Assembly (NCBI GenBank): GCA_030429545.1
Contig: JAUIFF010000004.1
Location: 62,001-126,000 of the forward strand
From: Polyangia bacterium
GTDB lineage: Bacteria > Myxococcota_A > Polyangia > Nannocystales > Nannocystaceae
DNA: 64,000 bases
Reading direction: 5' to 3'
The stretch's first letter is position 1; each line of letters starts with the position of its first letter. Below the pieces are notes generated by a model, which saw nothing but the letters and a program-made list of their open reading frames with translations, did not search any database and was not told the origin of the DNA. Of the stretch, positions 37,476 through 46,073 are shown in pieces. The position numbers were made by a program, and so were the translations under genes.

Positions 37476-40381
37476 GGAGAGAACCCAATTTCGCCGGAGC
37501 GTTCCAACCGGACGTATGCCCGGAACTTTGGGAATTCCTCGGGCTTCATCCGAATGGGGCCATGGTATTCGCCTCCCACACCGCCGCCGTCTGCTCGTTT
37601 GATAAGGACAGTTACGAGGTTCGTGTCGCTGGGTGTGAGGCGGATAGTGATGATTTGCTTGCGCGTTTGATAGACAGCAACAATTGTGTCGGCCTCCCGG
37701 TGGATCGATATGAGAGGGAGGACGTTCGTACGCTTCATTCCTTTCCAGGAAAGGACAAACTTACTGCCCATTGCGTAAAACCACTTTTCAGCAATGTCGT
37801 TCAGGTCTGGGCGTGCCCGTGTGTTCAACGCTCGGGCTGCGCTCACAGCCACCGAGGTCGCTTGGGTGTTTTCCTCGACATCTGTCGCAACGACCTGGGA
37901 TGTCTCTCCTTGCTCAAAAATTACGGTATCATTCCGTTCCCATAGAAATTTCCCTGAACCGAAATCGGGTTGTGTGGTCCAGTGTCGGAATTTAATCAGC
38001 GTGCTTGGGTCAGGAGTTTTTACGTCGAAATCGGACTCCACCGGCCACACCGGCGCCCACCTGTACCAGTCAGTTCGCGGTTCGTCTGGTGCACGGTAGT
38101 GAGGGTTGAAGTAGTCAACAATACGATGCACGTCCTCACGAGTTTTCACACTCCAAGCCAAAAAATCAGTCGAACCATCACTGTTCTCCAGTTTGTCAGT
38201 GAAGGTGGACAGGAAGTTTCTTTCACGGAACGACATTTTCTCGATCAATCGCCAGACATTGAGTATGTGCTCAAGGCCCTGTGCGGTCACCCGGGGGTTC
38301 TGCTCCGCGAGTGGGCCCATGAGCTTTCGGTCGTCTTCGGAAAGGCTAGCCAAAAAATCGGCGATAGCAGCGTGATCCCTCGGCCTTCCCGGGTTCACAT
38401 TGCTGAGAGTCCGCACGATTTGCTTGAACTCTCTTCTCGGGATGCTTCTAAGTACCTCGTGACCGTGGTTCAGTCTTTTTGCAAACGCTTCGGGGAAATC
38501 AAGTGGGTGATTAATCCATAATGGTGTTTCTTTCCAGACCCGGTGGAGGTGGGAAAGAGTTGTGGCGAACAGGCGGGGGTGGTCGGTTTTCAACCCTTGG
38601 AACAACTCCCGCTCGTGCTCTGGTAGGCCGTCGAGGAACGCGTGCAACGCAATCGGTGAATCCTCGTCAAGAAAGCAGGACGGGCTGTCAAGGTACAGCA
38701 CCTGTAGGTGGGTGAGTTTCGAGTAGGGGATGTGACGCTGCATCGTCCCGATCAGTCGCTCGTCCTCGTACTCGAGCACCCGCACACTCATCGCCTGGTC
38801 TTCAAGCCCTCCCGTTCGGTTCCAGCAACGGATTTCCAGCCTACTGCCATCCAACCTGTCGCCCTTGGGAGTGTGGCCCTCAAACTCTAAAACGGCGGTG
38901 TCGACTTCCCTGCGCGCGCGTCGGTACAAGTACTTGGTGTCTCCGACCCACAGCTGATGGAAAGCATAGTTCAGAAAGTCGACGGCCAGTCGCCGGGCAT
39001 TCTCCCGTTCAATTGGATTGTCGCTCTCGCGATCGACGACTTGCTGGGAGAGTTGTTGGGCGCACTCTTTCCCCTCGCTCACATTCGGTCGAGAGCCGCA
39101 CTTGTGTGTAGTTTCTCCTTCAAGGAAAGAAACGAATTGTAGTCTTGCCTCACCACTGTGCTCACTGAGAAACCAAAAACCGGCCGCGAATGGGGCGGTA
39201 TAAGTCAGTTCGTTGTTTTTCATGCGGCAGGGGGTCCACAAAAGCTCGACCCGCGGCGCGTGCTGCACCCGCACGGTCCGCCCCTCGGGGACGCACAGGA
39301 GACTCCGGCCGTCGGTGAAGTGGACAGTTACGGACACGACATTTGGCATTGGTTTTTCCGACTTTCCGGTTGCGAGATCCTTTGTTGCCGACTCTAAAAA
39401 CTTGGAAGAGCTGGGCGCAGTCCTCGACTTTCCGGTTCGAGAAACGAGTTCCTTGGTTGCCGACTTTAAAAACTTGGAAGCGCTGGGCGCAGTCCTCAGC
39501 AGCTGCACCGCTTCGAGCAGTTCGTGAGTGTTCACGAGTGCGAGGTCGGAGCGTCGACGATGTCGCTTCGCAAGGTCTGTAGCCCACTCACGACGGAACT
39601 CGGTGTCTTCCCTGGTGCTCCTCCCGCTGATCCCAAGAATGTGATCGTTGTAGAATCCGACCGGGTCCCTCCTAAGCACGTTTGCGTCCCCACTTGCGAG
39701 TAGAAGTGAGCGGTCCGCGTACAGGTTCGCGTCACCCCCTTCGATGGCCAACGTTAGCGAGACGTTTCCCCACTGGGCAGTCTCGACATCACCATCGTTC
39801 ATCCACTCGAGCGGGTGAAACGGTGGTAGCGACATGGAGAGCGTGGCGAGGTCACTGCTGAGTCGCTGATACCTTTGATCCCAGCCAGTCATGTTTCCGT
39901 CGCGAGAGTACTCAATTGCCCAAATGGAATACTTTGGCTTCCTTCGCGCATCGTTGACACCCGTCGCAAAACAGGGGTCAAACAGTCGAATCTCGACCCT
40001 GCCGGTCTTTCCACTGTAAAGCAGGACAGCCGCCTGACCCTCGCGTCGTGTCTCTTCGTACTCGAATGTACCGGAAACTGTCGTGAGGGTGTGCCCGACG
40101 TGCTCCAACCACTTGCGGCTGTGTTTGTCGACCCACCATTGGAACCCTTGGTCGTGATGTTGACGCCTGTTGGATCGGGATTCGGCACATGCTCGTGCGT
40201 CTTTGAATGAGGTTGTGGAGTCGCATTTCGAGGGAGCAGCCTTGGACTGATTCACTTCTTTGAAAAACGTGCGTATCTCAGAGTCAACCTCCGCAACGTA
40301 CCACACGTGACGACCGAACGGGGCAACGCTGGCGGGTCGCCCGCGTGGTGTCCTGGCTTCCACCCACATGAGATCAACCAT
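37472..40381 (-). CDS. Large element protein with repeated module, 969 aa
   Basis: ATG 40,381 (GTG 40,387 is alternative). A module of about 200 residues is present twice (residues about 5-200 and 350-580) and partially a third time near 845-965: GRP/xxVAPFGRHVWYVAEVD, a Cys-containing helix, then YxxRRxVxTAVLxF, a basic strand, and LExR.W (e.g. ARREVDTAVLEFEGHTPKGD, GSRLEIRCWNRTG). The same module is in the 507-residue protein at 53,809. Between module 1 and 2 lies a 22-residue tandem duplication (RTAPSASKFLKSATKEL and RTAPSSSKFLESATKDL). No signal peptide, no membrane segment, no known fold. Possibly a DNA- or envelope-binding scaffold; purely inferential. Confidence 0.6.
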   Translation of the reverse strand: MVDLMWVEARTPRGRPASVAPFGRHVWYVAEVDSEIRTFFKEVNQSKAAPSKCDSTTSFKDARACAESRSNRRQHHDQGFQWWVDKHSRKWLEHVGHTLTTVSGTFEYEETRREGQAAVLLYSGKTGRVEIRLFDPCFATGVNDARRKPKYSIWAIEYSRDGNMTGWDQRYQRLSSDLATLSMSLPPFHPLEWMNDGDVETAQWGNVSLTLAIEGGDANLYADRSLLLASGDANVLRRDPVGFYNDHILGISGRSTREDTEFRREWATDLAKRHRRRSDLALVNTHELLEAVQLLRTAPSASKFLKSATKELVSRTGKSRTAPSSSKFLESATKDLATGKSEKPMPNVVSVTVHFTDGRSLLCVPEGRTVRVQHAPRVELLWTPCRMKNNELTYTAPFAAGFWFLSEHSGEARLQFVSFLEGETTHKCGSRPNVSEGKECAQQLSQQVVDRESDNPIERENARRLAVDFLNYAFHQLWVGDTKYLYRRARREVDTAVLEFEGHTPKGDRLDGSRLEIRCWNRTGGLEDQAMSVRVLEYEDERLIGTMQRHIPYSKLTHLQVLYLDSPSCFLDEDSPIALHAFLDGLPEHERELFQGLKTDHPRLFATTLSHLHRVWKETPLWINHPLDFPEAFAKRLNHGHEVLRSIPRREFKQIVRTLSNVNPGRPRDHAAIADFLASLSEDDRKLMGPLAEQNPRVTAQGLEHILNVWRLIEKMSFRERNFLSTFTDKLENSDGSTDFLAWSVKTREDVHRIVDYFNPHYRAPDEPRTDWYRWAPVWPVESDFDVKTPDPSTLIKFRHWTTQPDFGSGKFLWERNDTVIFEQGETSQVVATDVEENTQATSVAVSAARALNTRARPDLNDIAEKWFYAMGSKFVLSWKGMKRTNVLPLISIHREADTIVAVYQTRKQIITIRLTPSDTNLVTVLIKRADGGGVGGEYHGPIRMKPEEFPKFRAYVRLERSGEIGFSP

Positions 40382-41051
40382 GATCACTGGTGATTCGTAG
40401 GAGTGAAGTCAGCGGTTTGTCTATTGTCTCGAGGAAGGTTAATAACGCTGCTTGCTCCTGTTCACTCATGTTATCAGCATCGCGGTGTCCATCTAGCCAT
40501 CTGCCGACAACTTGCTCGTCCGTGTCGTCAAACTCCGGTATTTCTCGATCGGTAAAGAAACTCCGTAACTCCTCAAGCTCATTGTCTATATACTCAAGCA
40601 GCTCCTGCCTCTCAGCTATTGTCAGTCTCTCCGCGTGTTCGTTGATGCCTCCTGTCGGCAGTCCGTCTCCGTCGTCAACCGCGATTTTGCGAAGTATCTG
40701 GCGACCGTTTAGAAATAGCCGTTTAACAGCTATATCAAACTTGCCGGGAGGTACAGGGCCCGGGCAAGCCGCCAACTGCTCCTGCTGGCTTTCGATTTGA
40801 GCGAGATATGTGCGCTTCATTCTTTCGAAGTTTTCCTGTGCCCAGATCTCGCGCGCTTCTAATTCCCGGACACGCTCTACCAATTCTCTGACGAGGGAGG
40901 CTTCTGGCCCTGCTTTGAGCAACTCGATTCGTTCCTGGAGGTTGGCGACTTCTGATATTTGCGCCCGGATGATGGCGTCCACCTCGCTCACTCGTTGTCG
41001 AGCTTGTCGGAGAAGCTCCTCAAGGTCAGCAATGATTTTGATGGCAGTCAC
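40374..41051 (-). CDS. Coiled-coil protein, third member of a tandem triplet, lacks the membrane anchor
   Basis: GTG start at 41,049-41,051, inside a GTGA overlap with the previous stop. It starts MTAIKIIADLEELLRQARQ: the same first 8 residues as its two upstream paralogues, but the following membrane segment and basic stretch are missing, and the sequence joins directly at LEELLRQARQ. The remainder has a coiled coil (VSEVDAIIRAQISEVANLQERIELLK; VRELEAREIWAQENFERMKRTYLAQI), then the same C-terminal domain (RLFLNGRQILRKIAVDDGDGL; LTIAERQELLEYIDNELEEL). So it is a soluble version of the family. Function unknown. Confidence 0.65.
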   Translation of the reverse strand: MTAIKIIADLEELLRQARQRVSEVDAIIRAQISEVANLQERIELLKAGPEASLVRELVERVRELEAREIWAQENFERMKRTYLAQIESQQEQLAACPGPVPPGKFDIAVKRLFLNGRQILRKIAVDDGDGLPTGGINEHAERLTIAERQELLEYIDNELEELRSFFTDREIPEFDDTDEQVVGRWLDGHRDADNMSEQEQAALLTFLETIDKPLTSLLRITSDHG

Positions 41052-41581
41052 TTTCCCTCACCGATCCGTTCCACGAGGAAATCCATTCGTCTGTCTACTT
41101 GAAGCTGCTTGTCTAGAACCGATATAAACTTCCATAGTGCAGCCCTCTCCTCGTCTGTGAGGTGTTCGAGTGTGTCCGGGTCGTTGACCCACTCCATCAC
41201 CGCATAAGAATAGTAAATGTCTTGCTCAGTTTCGGGAAGGGGGCGAGTCCTGAAGTACTTAGAAAGCTGTTGTTGGGACTTGTCTAAGACGAAGCCTAAC
41301 TCTCGTTTTTCGTCCTCAGAGAGGTCGTCGACACCCACGAGGACAATTTCACCAGAATTGTCGACTTTCACAACTGTTTTCAGAACTTCGTGGCCGTCCT
41401 CCAGCAGACGCTTGATGCACCTCGTCCAACTTTCACCCCCGGCAAGTTGTCGAGCTTGGCGGAGAAGCTCGTCAAGCTCAGCGACACGCTCCGTCTCCGC
41501 GCGTTCGCGGGTTCGGGTCGCAACGAAATACCCAGCGGCGAAGCCGAGTGCAGTACCAGCAATGATTTTGACGGCAGTCAC
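41048..41581 (-). CDS. Membrane-anchored paralogue, second of the triplet, 177 aa
   Basis: The GTG at 41,579-41,581 (GGAGG upstream) begins 2 bases after the stop of the first copy; a longer in-frame start is ignored. N-terminal membrane segment VKIIAGTALGFAAGYFVATRTRERA, then a short helix (ELDELLRQARQLAGGESWTRC) and a C-terminal domain with VLKTVVKVDNSGEIVLVG, DDLSEDEKRELGFVLDKSQQQL, and ALWKFISVLDKQLQV. About 60% identical to the first copy by eye. Type II or N-in/C-out topology not determinable. Part of the membrane-protein-rich section of the operon. Confidence 0.7.
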   Translation of the reverse strand: MTAVKIIAGTALGFAAGYFVATRTRERAETERVAELDELLRQARQLAGGESWTRCIKRLLEDGHEVLKTVVKVDNSGEIVLVGVDDLSEDEKRELGFVLDKSQQQLSKYFRTRPLPETEQDIYYSYAVMEWVNDPDTLEHLTDEERAALWKFISVLDKQLQVDRRMDFLVERIGEGK

Positions 41582-41583
41582 TT

Positions 41584-42099
41584 TTACCCCGCCTCCTTCA
41601 GCTGCCGGTTGAGGTCTTCTATAAAGTCCCACACCGCGGCTTTGTCCTCGTCTGTGAGGAAGTCGTAAGCGTTCGGGTCATCGACCCACTCCAACACCGC
41701 ATGATTGTATTCGAATTCGTCTGGGAGATCGGGCAGAGCGCGATCCGAGAAATCCTGCAAAAGCTGTTGTTCTGACTTGTCCAAGACAAACCTTAGCTCT
41801 CGTTTCTCTTCGTCGGAAAGCACTTCGAAACCGGACACGGAAATGCGACCGGGGTCGTCGCTTTTCACAAGGGTTTGCAGGACTTCGTATCCGTCCTCCA
41901 GGAGACGTTCGATGGACCTCGTCCAACTTTCACCCCCGGAAGGTTGTCGAGCTTGTCGGAGAAGCTCCTCAAGCTCCGCGACACGCTCCTCAAGCTCCGC
42001 GACACGCTCGGTCTCCTCGCGTTCGCGGGTTCGGGTCGCAAAGAAATACCCAGCGGCGACGCCGAGTGCAGTACCAGCAATGATTTTGACGGCAGTCAC
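41584..42099 (-). CDS. Membrane-anchored paralogue, first of the triplet, 171 aa
   Basis: GTG start at 42,097-42,099 overlaps the stop of the preceding gene (GTGA). Membrane segment KIIAGTALGVAAGYFFATRT, a charged helix with a 7-residue internal repeat (ERVAELEERVAELEELL), then the same C-terminal domain as the second copy (YEVLQTLVKSDDPGRISVSG; DEEKRELRFVLDKSEQQL; KAAVWDFIEDLNRQLKEAG). The DNA of the first 28 bases is nearly identical in all three genes, so the tandem duplications are recent relative to the rest. Confidence 0.7.
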   Translation of the reverse strand: MTAVKIIAGTALGVAAGYFFATRTREREETERVAELEERVAELEELLRQARQPSGGESWTRSIERLLEDGYEVLQTLVKSDDPGRISVSGFEVLSDEEKRELRFVLDKSEQQLLQDFSDRALPDLPDEFEYNHAVLEWVDDPNAYDFLTDEDKAAVWDFIEDLNRQLKEAG

Positions 42100-42668
42100 T
42101 TGCCCCCCTTGGCGAACAGTGCAGCGGTGAGGGTGGCGAGCGCACCTATCCCAATCAGCCGCTGGGTCAGCGTGACGTCGTGCCAGGAATTGCCTCTGTC
42201 GTCCGCTGCCCGTCGCTTCCCCCAAGGGTATAGAAACGCGGTCAAGCTCAGCGGGTCCACGAACACCAAAAACAGGTTCTCCTCCGACCCTGCGATACGC
42301 CTCAACTCCTTGATCGCCGGCTCGATCGCCTCCACGTACTCCAGCACGCAGCTCACGTACACCACCGACGAATCGTCCTCGATCGCCTCGACTCCTTTCG
42401 TGATGTCCGCCGCGATCGACACCGGACACGCTGGACATCCATTAAGGTCCACGCAAACAGACCCACAGTCATACGCCTGTACCAGTCGGGTGTGGAGTCC
42501 GGCATTTGGATCACCCACAACGACCAATTGGCGACCAGTCGCCATGCTCCGTTTTGTGGCTGCCTCAAACTGCTTCTGGCGCCGACGAAATCGACCCATG
42601 GCAACGGCGCTTTCATAAGCTATCCCGAGTGTCAGACCAGCTGCGGCTACTTTGCGGCGTGTAGACAT
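42096..42668 (-). CDS. Rossmann-like protein with terminal hydrophobic segments, 190 aa
   Basis: N-terminal hydrophobic helix (VAAAGLTLGIAYESAVAMG), then an alpha/beta domain of about 110 residues: RQLVVVGDPNAGLHTRLV, CVDLNGCPACP, SSVVYVSCVLEYVEAIEPAIKEL and NLFLVFVDPLSLTAFLYPWG. The order resembles a class I methyltransferase (motif I-like GDPNAG, an acidic end of strand 2, a VxyxSxVLEY motif IV). It then ends with a hydrophobic tail (LIGIGALATLTAALFAKGGK). Motif I lacks the full GxGxG, so methyl transfer is unproven. Membrane-tethered at one or both ends. Function unknown. Confidence 0.55.
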   Translation of the reverse strand: MSTRRKVAAAGLTLGIAYESAVAMGRFRRRQKQFEAATKRSMATGRQLVVVGDPNAGLHTRLVQAYDCGSVCVDLNGCPACPVSIAADITKGVEAIEDDSSVVYVSCVLEYVEAIEPAIKELRRIAGSEENLFLVFVDPLSLTAFLYPWGKRRAADDRGNSWHDVTLTQRLIGIGALATLTAALFAKGGK

Positions 42669-42680
42669 TGGTTCTCTCTT

Positions 42681-43520
42681 TCATACAACGTTGCTTGGAC
42701 ACGGATCGCCCGCTGCTGCGGTCACTTGCTTCCGCTCGTCCGATCGACCGATCGAGGTCCATGTCCACCATGTGAGTGCATCCACGCACTGGGGCAGTTG
42801 AGCGAGCTGCTCCTGCATTCGTCGGGCATCGGTTTTCACTGCCCCGAGGGTCGGCCAGATTGTTTTGAACCCCATCTCACGATACGAGCGGATACACTTT
42901 TCGATGAAGGGGTCACCGTATTGGTTCTTTGAATCGTAGACTTGGGGCATCCCGCCGTCGAGCCGCGACAACGCTTTCCACGGCAGCGGGGCGTAGTCGG
43001 CTCGCCCGTGCGATGACACGTACAGCGGCTTGTTGGTGACCGCTCGCAACTTGGTGATGAAGTCATCTGCGACTGTCTCAAGTTGGGGGCCAAACTTTTT
43101 GAGCGACCACGCCTTGACCTCAATGTTCAGAATGTAGCCCGCGGCCGTGGTGTTCTCGAGCACATCTTCCACGTGTGGGACGTACTCCTTGTAGCGAGAC
43201 GGGATCGGCCATCCCCACAGCCAGATCCCCAGGGGGCGCACGCCCGGCGGATTGAGCCTGCGAATCAGGTTGTTGAGTTCGTTCGAGTCGCGCCAGATGA
43301 AATCCTCCTTGGACTTCTTTTGCACTGCTGTTTGGACGATCACAAAATCAAACCCAGCGCGGCGCAGCTCCTCGGCCGGGTCGGCATATAAACCGAACTC
43401 GATGAACACGCCCTTGGAGTAAGTTGCCCCGGGGACGACATTCGTCGGTGAACGTTGGCGAAATGCCCACAGGGCCAGCACTCCAACAGTGGCCCCCACT
43501 GCTACACGTTGCCAGCTCAT
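42681..43520 (-). CDS. Membrane-anchored TIM-barrel protein, glycoside-hydrolase-like, 279 aa
   Basis: Membrane segment VAVGATVGVLALWAF near residues 6-20, then a barrel: KGVFIEFGLYADPAEELRRAGFDFVIVQTAVQ, PLGIWLWGW, AAGYILNIEVKAWSLKKFG, KPLYVSSHGRADYAPLPWKAL, GGMPQVYDSKNQYGDP and FKTIWPTLGAV. The strand-end pattern (FIEFG, VIVQT, GIWLWGW, ILNIE, YVSSHG, MPQVYD, IWPTLG) matches GH25/GH18-like or DUF1906-type hydrolase folds. The acidic residue in NIEVKAW is the candidate catalytic acid. It may cut peptidoglycan or polysaccharide from a membrane-anchored position. Overlaps the next gene by 4 bases (ATGA). Confidence 0.6.
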   Translation of the reverse strand: MSWQRVAVGATVGVLALWAFRQRSPTNVVPGATYSKGVFIEFGLYADPAEELRRAGFDFVIVQTAVQKKSKEDFIWRDSNELNNLIRRLNPPGVRPLGIWLWGWPIPSRYKEYVPHVEDVLENTTAAGYILNIEVKAWSLKKFGPQLETVADDFITKLRAVTNKPLYVSSHGRADYAPLPWKALSRLDGGMPQVYDSKNQYGDPFIEKCIRSYREMGFKTIWPTLGAVKTDARRMQEQLAQLPQCVDALTWWTWTSIGRSDERKQVTAAAGDPCPSNVV

Positions 43521-43699
43521 GCCTCCCCCGTGTTCTCCTGCGGCTTGTACAAGGGCTTGCCCGCACGCAGTCGATTGATGGACATGACGACAGAGACAAC
43601 TCCGACGATGATCGCCGCGACGGCTGCCCCCTGGGCCGCGTCGGAGAGTCCTTTGAGGGTGACTTCGCGGGTGTTCTTAATGACTTTGTCGATGTCCAT
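43517..43699 (-). CDS. Small single-span membrane protein, 60 aa
   Basis: The real start is the ATG at 43,697-43,699; the longer frame upstream overlaps the neighbour. Sequence: polar N-terminus (MDIDKVIKNTREVTLKGLSD), membrane segment (AAVAAIIVGVVSVVMSI), basic tail (NRLRAGKPLYKPQENTGEA). By the positive-inside rule the C-terminus should stay inside. Overlaps the following gene by 4 bases. Confidence 0.65.
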   Translation of the reverse strand: MDIDKVIKNTREVTLKGLSDAAQGAAVAAIIVGVVSVVMSINRLRAGKPLYKPQENTGEA

Positions 43700-43700
43700 T

Positions 43701-44225
43701 TCACTGTACCTCCTCGAGTTGACGTTGAACTTCCGGCAGGAACTCGTCGAGATCGTAGTACTCGAGAATCCGGGCCGCCTCCTCCTCGGTAAACTTGCGT
43801 TGCGGGAGGGAACTGTTTGTCTCACCTGGCGGCACTATGTTGGTGATTGACTCGATACGGCTTTGATCGATCCCCTCAGCCTTCTCCCACACGTCGATGC
43901 GATACCGAGGTTCTTTAAGACCCACTTCGTAAAACTTGGCGCGTACGTGCCACGTGTCCGATGCCAGTGCATTTATTCTTTTATCGAGGCGCCGGAGCTC
44001 ATCAGCGTTATTCTTGATAAGACCAACAGCGTATTGGGAGCTCGTCTGATTGCCAATGTCCTTTTTTTTGAGAGCCTCGATTTCTTGATTGAGATTCTCA
44101 ATCTCTTGGGACAAGTGGTCAGCGGGGTGCTCAGCTCGAAACTTCTGCATAATGAGCAAGGTCGCCACGGTGGCGCCCGATCCAGCGAGCAAGGCGCCGA
44201 AAAAGAATTTCAGTTGTTCGTTCAT
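43701..44225 (-). CDS. Membrane-anchored coiled-coil protein, 174 aa
   Basis: N-terminal membrane segment (FFFGALLAGSGATVATLLIM), then a long heptad region (LSQEIENLNQEIEALKKKDI; NNADELRRLDKRINALASD), then a C-terminal part (YDLDEFLPEVQRQLEEVQ). It starts in an ATGA overlap with the 45-residue gene before it. Several neighbours share this anchor-plus-coiled-coil plan, which suggests bundle formation at a membrane. Confidence 0.65.
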   Translation of the reverse strand: MNEQLKFFFGALLAGSGATVATLLIMQKFRAEHPADHLSQEIENLNQEIEALKKKDIGNQTSSQYAVGLIKNNADELRRLDKRINALASDTWHVRAKFYEVGLKEPRYRIDVWEKAEGIDQSRIESITNIVPPGETNSSLPQRKFTEEEAARILEYYDLDEFLPEVQRQLEEVQ

Positions 44226-44359
44226 CGCTTTTCCTCATTGAGTTTCTGCCAGAATCGGTAACGGCGCATGCGGTTGAGATGCCGGATGTATGCAGTTAGC
44301 ACGTAGATCGCACCCGCTGAGAGACCTGCGACGATCAGGCGTTTTCGTGTTTCGTCCAT
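44222..44359 (-). CDS. Very small membrane protein, 45 aa
   Basis: Found by reading the gap between two annotated genes: ATG 44,357-44,359 to TGA 44,222-44,224. Translation has a polar start (MDETRKR), a membrane segment (LIVAGLSAGAIYVLTAYI) and a strongly basic end (RHLNRMRRYRFWQKLNEEKR). It overlaps the previous stop by one base (TGATG) and the next start by four (ATGA), exactly the spacing of real operon genes. Function unknown. Confidence 0.7.
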   Translation of the reverse strand: MDETRKRLIVAGLSAGAIYVLTAYIRHLNRMRRYRFWQKLNEEKR

Positions 44360-45351
44360 CACATCGGCCTTAGTGTGAGGGGATTGATTTCTATACTTCT
44401 GAAGATTGGGATTCCCGTGTCACCAATGCCCCTGCGCGAGATTTTCAGCGGCCCCGACATGGACATGGTTACGGGGGCGTTTTCCTCCTCCGACATGGAC
44501 ATGGTTACGGGGGCGTTTTCCTCCTCCGACAGGTAGACACTTGCGTAGGCGAGGATGTCTATCCACAGCTGGATCCACGGCTTGTGCGAGTCCCGTTCGT
44601 CATCGAGGCGACCCCACGGCAGATCGTAGTGGTAGTGGAGGGCAACATCCGCCCAATACCGCAGGATATCTCCCCCTGTGAACTCGTGGAGCTGCGGTGG
44701 GAGACGCGCCGCTCCATCGGGCGAAGCTCCGGGGTCAACTATCCAGCCATTGATCAGGGTACGCACTGTCTCTCGAATTTGATTCGAGATTTCCTGGCTG
44801 ATATCGGGGGGTGGAAGGTCCACACCGATGATGATCCCCTCGAGCGGGTCGTACTCATAGTAGCCCTCATCATTGCCACCACCCTCGTCCTGCCCATGGC
44901 TACCCCCTTCTTCGAGTTCACCACTGCCCGGATCGGACCCGCTCCCGCCTCCAATACCGCCGCCGCTTCCTCCTCCAACGCCACCAGCACCACCAGAACC
45001 CGACGGGGGTTTGTCGCCTCCGTCGCCATTGCTCGGACTTGAGGGCTGACCCTCGCCACTTCCCTCGTTTGGGTTCGATGGTTTTTTTCCGTCTCCTGGC
45101 TCAGCAGCGGTGCCACCGGATCCGCCTGGCTCCTTCGATGGTCCCTGTGGCTGGTCCGCACCGCCTCCACCCTTCTGTCCCTCGTCGTCACCAGGGTCTG
45201 CGCCGAAAAAAAACTGCCACAAGTTGACGCCAAAACCGGTCCCGCCACCGCCGAGACCTATACCCGTGCCTTTTTCTGCGTTTTGGTAGGCACGTGTTGC
45301 AACCAACACGATTCCGCCAATCGCTGCCAGTGGTACCCAACTATCTGTCAT
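44359..45351 (-). CDS. Gly/Ser-rich membrane-anchored protein, 330 aa
   Basis: An N-terminal hydrophobic segment (VPLAAIGGIVLVATRAY), then about 120 residues of Gly, Ser, Pro, Glu with a flexible look (GGGGTGFGVNLW; GDGGDKPPSGSGGAGGVGGG), then a mixed domain (EYDPLEGIIIGVDLPPPDISQEISNQIRET; GDILRYWADVALHYHYD) and the C-terminus. A perfect 36-bp tandem duplication at 44,456-44,527 doubles the 12-residue unit SMSEEENAPVTM. Resembles a tethered stalk or tail protein. ATGA overlap with the protease gene downstream in sequence order. Confidence 0.6.
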   Translation of the reverse strand: MTDSWVPLAAIGGIVLVATRAYQNAEKGTGIGLGGGGTGFGVNLWQFFFGADPGDDEGQKGGGGADQPQGPSKEPGGSGGTAAEPGDGKKPSNPNEGSGEGQPSSPSNGDGGDKPPSGSGGAGGVGGGSGGGIGGGSGSDPGSGELEEGGSHGQDEGGGNDEGYYEYDPLEGIIIGVDLPPPDISQEISNQIRETVRTLINGWIVDPGASPDGAARLPPQLHEFTGGDILRYWADVALHYHYDLPWGRLDDERDSHKPWIQLWIDILAYASVYLSEEENAPVTMSMSEEENAPVTMSMSGPLKISRRGIGDTGIPIFRSIEINPLTLRPM

Positions 45352-46073
45352 CTTACACCCCCAGCTTGTAGCAGTTGCGACAGTCCCTGACTGTCCAGAA
45401 TGTCGAGGTTCTGCGGTGGCGCTTCCACAGGCAGACCCAGTTCGCGAGCTTCATCAAGAAAAATCGGAAAGGCGTGTGTGTTGTTTGCGTTGAGCAGTCT
45501 AGCGAGGGCTTTCTCGGGTACGTTGTAGCGACTGAGGAGTGCCTGAACGTCGCGATACGCTCGGCGCCCCTCGTGGGCTGTTGCAACCCAAATTTCCCCA
45601 GCTTCTGGCCCTTTAGTAGCAACTACGTTGTCGAGCGAATGTGAAGAGAACCCAGACCACCCCATACATAGCTGCGGATCGACCGGCCCGAGACAAGCAT
45701 CGGGCCAAAGCACTATCTTGCGCGCCGCGAGTGCGACAATGGTCCCTCCACTCAACGCCCGGTAGGGGACCCACGCTTCCACATTGCCATGCACCTCCAC
45801 AGCTCGTGCAAGCCGTGACACATCCGAAAGATCGCCGCCAAAAGTGTGCAGGAGCAACACAGCACGAGACCCGCGATGAAACCTCAGTTGGTCAATGAGC
45901 CCAAGCACCCCCTGGTCGTTGACATCGTCACTCAGGACTAAGAACGGGCTGTCGTTCCGCAACCGAGAGGTAGTCCCGTTCGATCGCATCACCTGACGCC
46001 ACGCCCACTCTGATATCAGGCCGGCGACCGCAAGTGCACCGAGTCCCGTGATAACACGCCCAACGCGGCTCAT
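45348..46073 (-). CDS. SDH-type serine protease-like protein (ClpP/SppA fold), membrane-anchored
   Basis: ATG 46,073 gives a 4-base overlap with the gene before; a longer start at 46,091 is possible. Membrane segment (VITGLGALAVAGLISEWAW) then a crotonase/ClpP-like domain: VLLLHTFGGDLSDVSRLARAV, ALSGGTIVALAARKIVLWPDACLGPVDPQL, and EARELGLPVEA at the end. The block with Ser in SGGT and LGPVDPQ is the signature of serine dehydrogenase proteinase (SDH_sah, PF01972) proteins, where Ser is the nucleophile. About 240 residues. It may process or degrade a membrane substrate of the element. No signal for secretion except the anchor. Confidence 0.75.
   Translation of the reverse strand: MSRVGRVITGLGALAVAGLISEWAWRQVMRSNGTTSRLRNDSPFLVLSDDVNDQGVLGLIDQLRFHRGSRAVLLLHTFGGDLSDVSRLARAVEVHGNVEAWVPYRALSGGTIVALAARKIVLWPDACLGPVDPQLCMGWSGFSSHSLDNVVATKGPEAGEIWVATAHEGRRAYRDVQALLSRYNVPEKALARLLNANNTHAFPIFLDEARELGLPVEAPPQNLDILDSQGLSQLLQAGGVR

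Noticed and set aside
41390..41668. + strand ORF of 92 residues inside the triplet
   Set aside because: Lies fully antisense to the overlapping minus-strand genes with better context.
42096..42668. P-loop ATPase (packaging) from GDPNAG
   Set aside because: The stretch lacks the Lys-Ser/Thr of Walker A and fits a Rossmann methyltransferase-like strand better.
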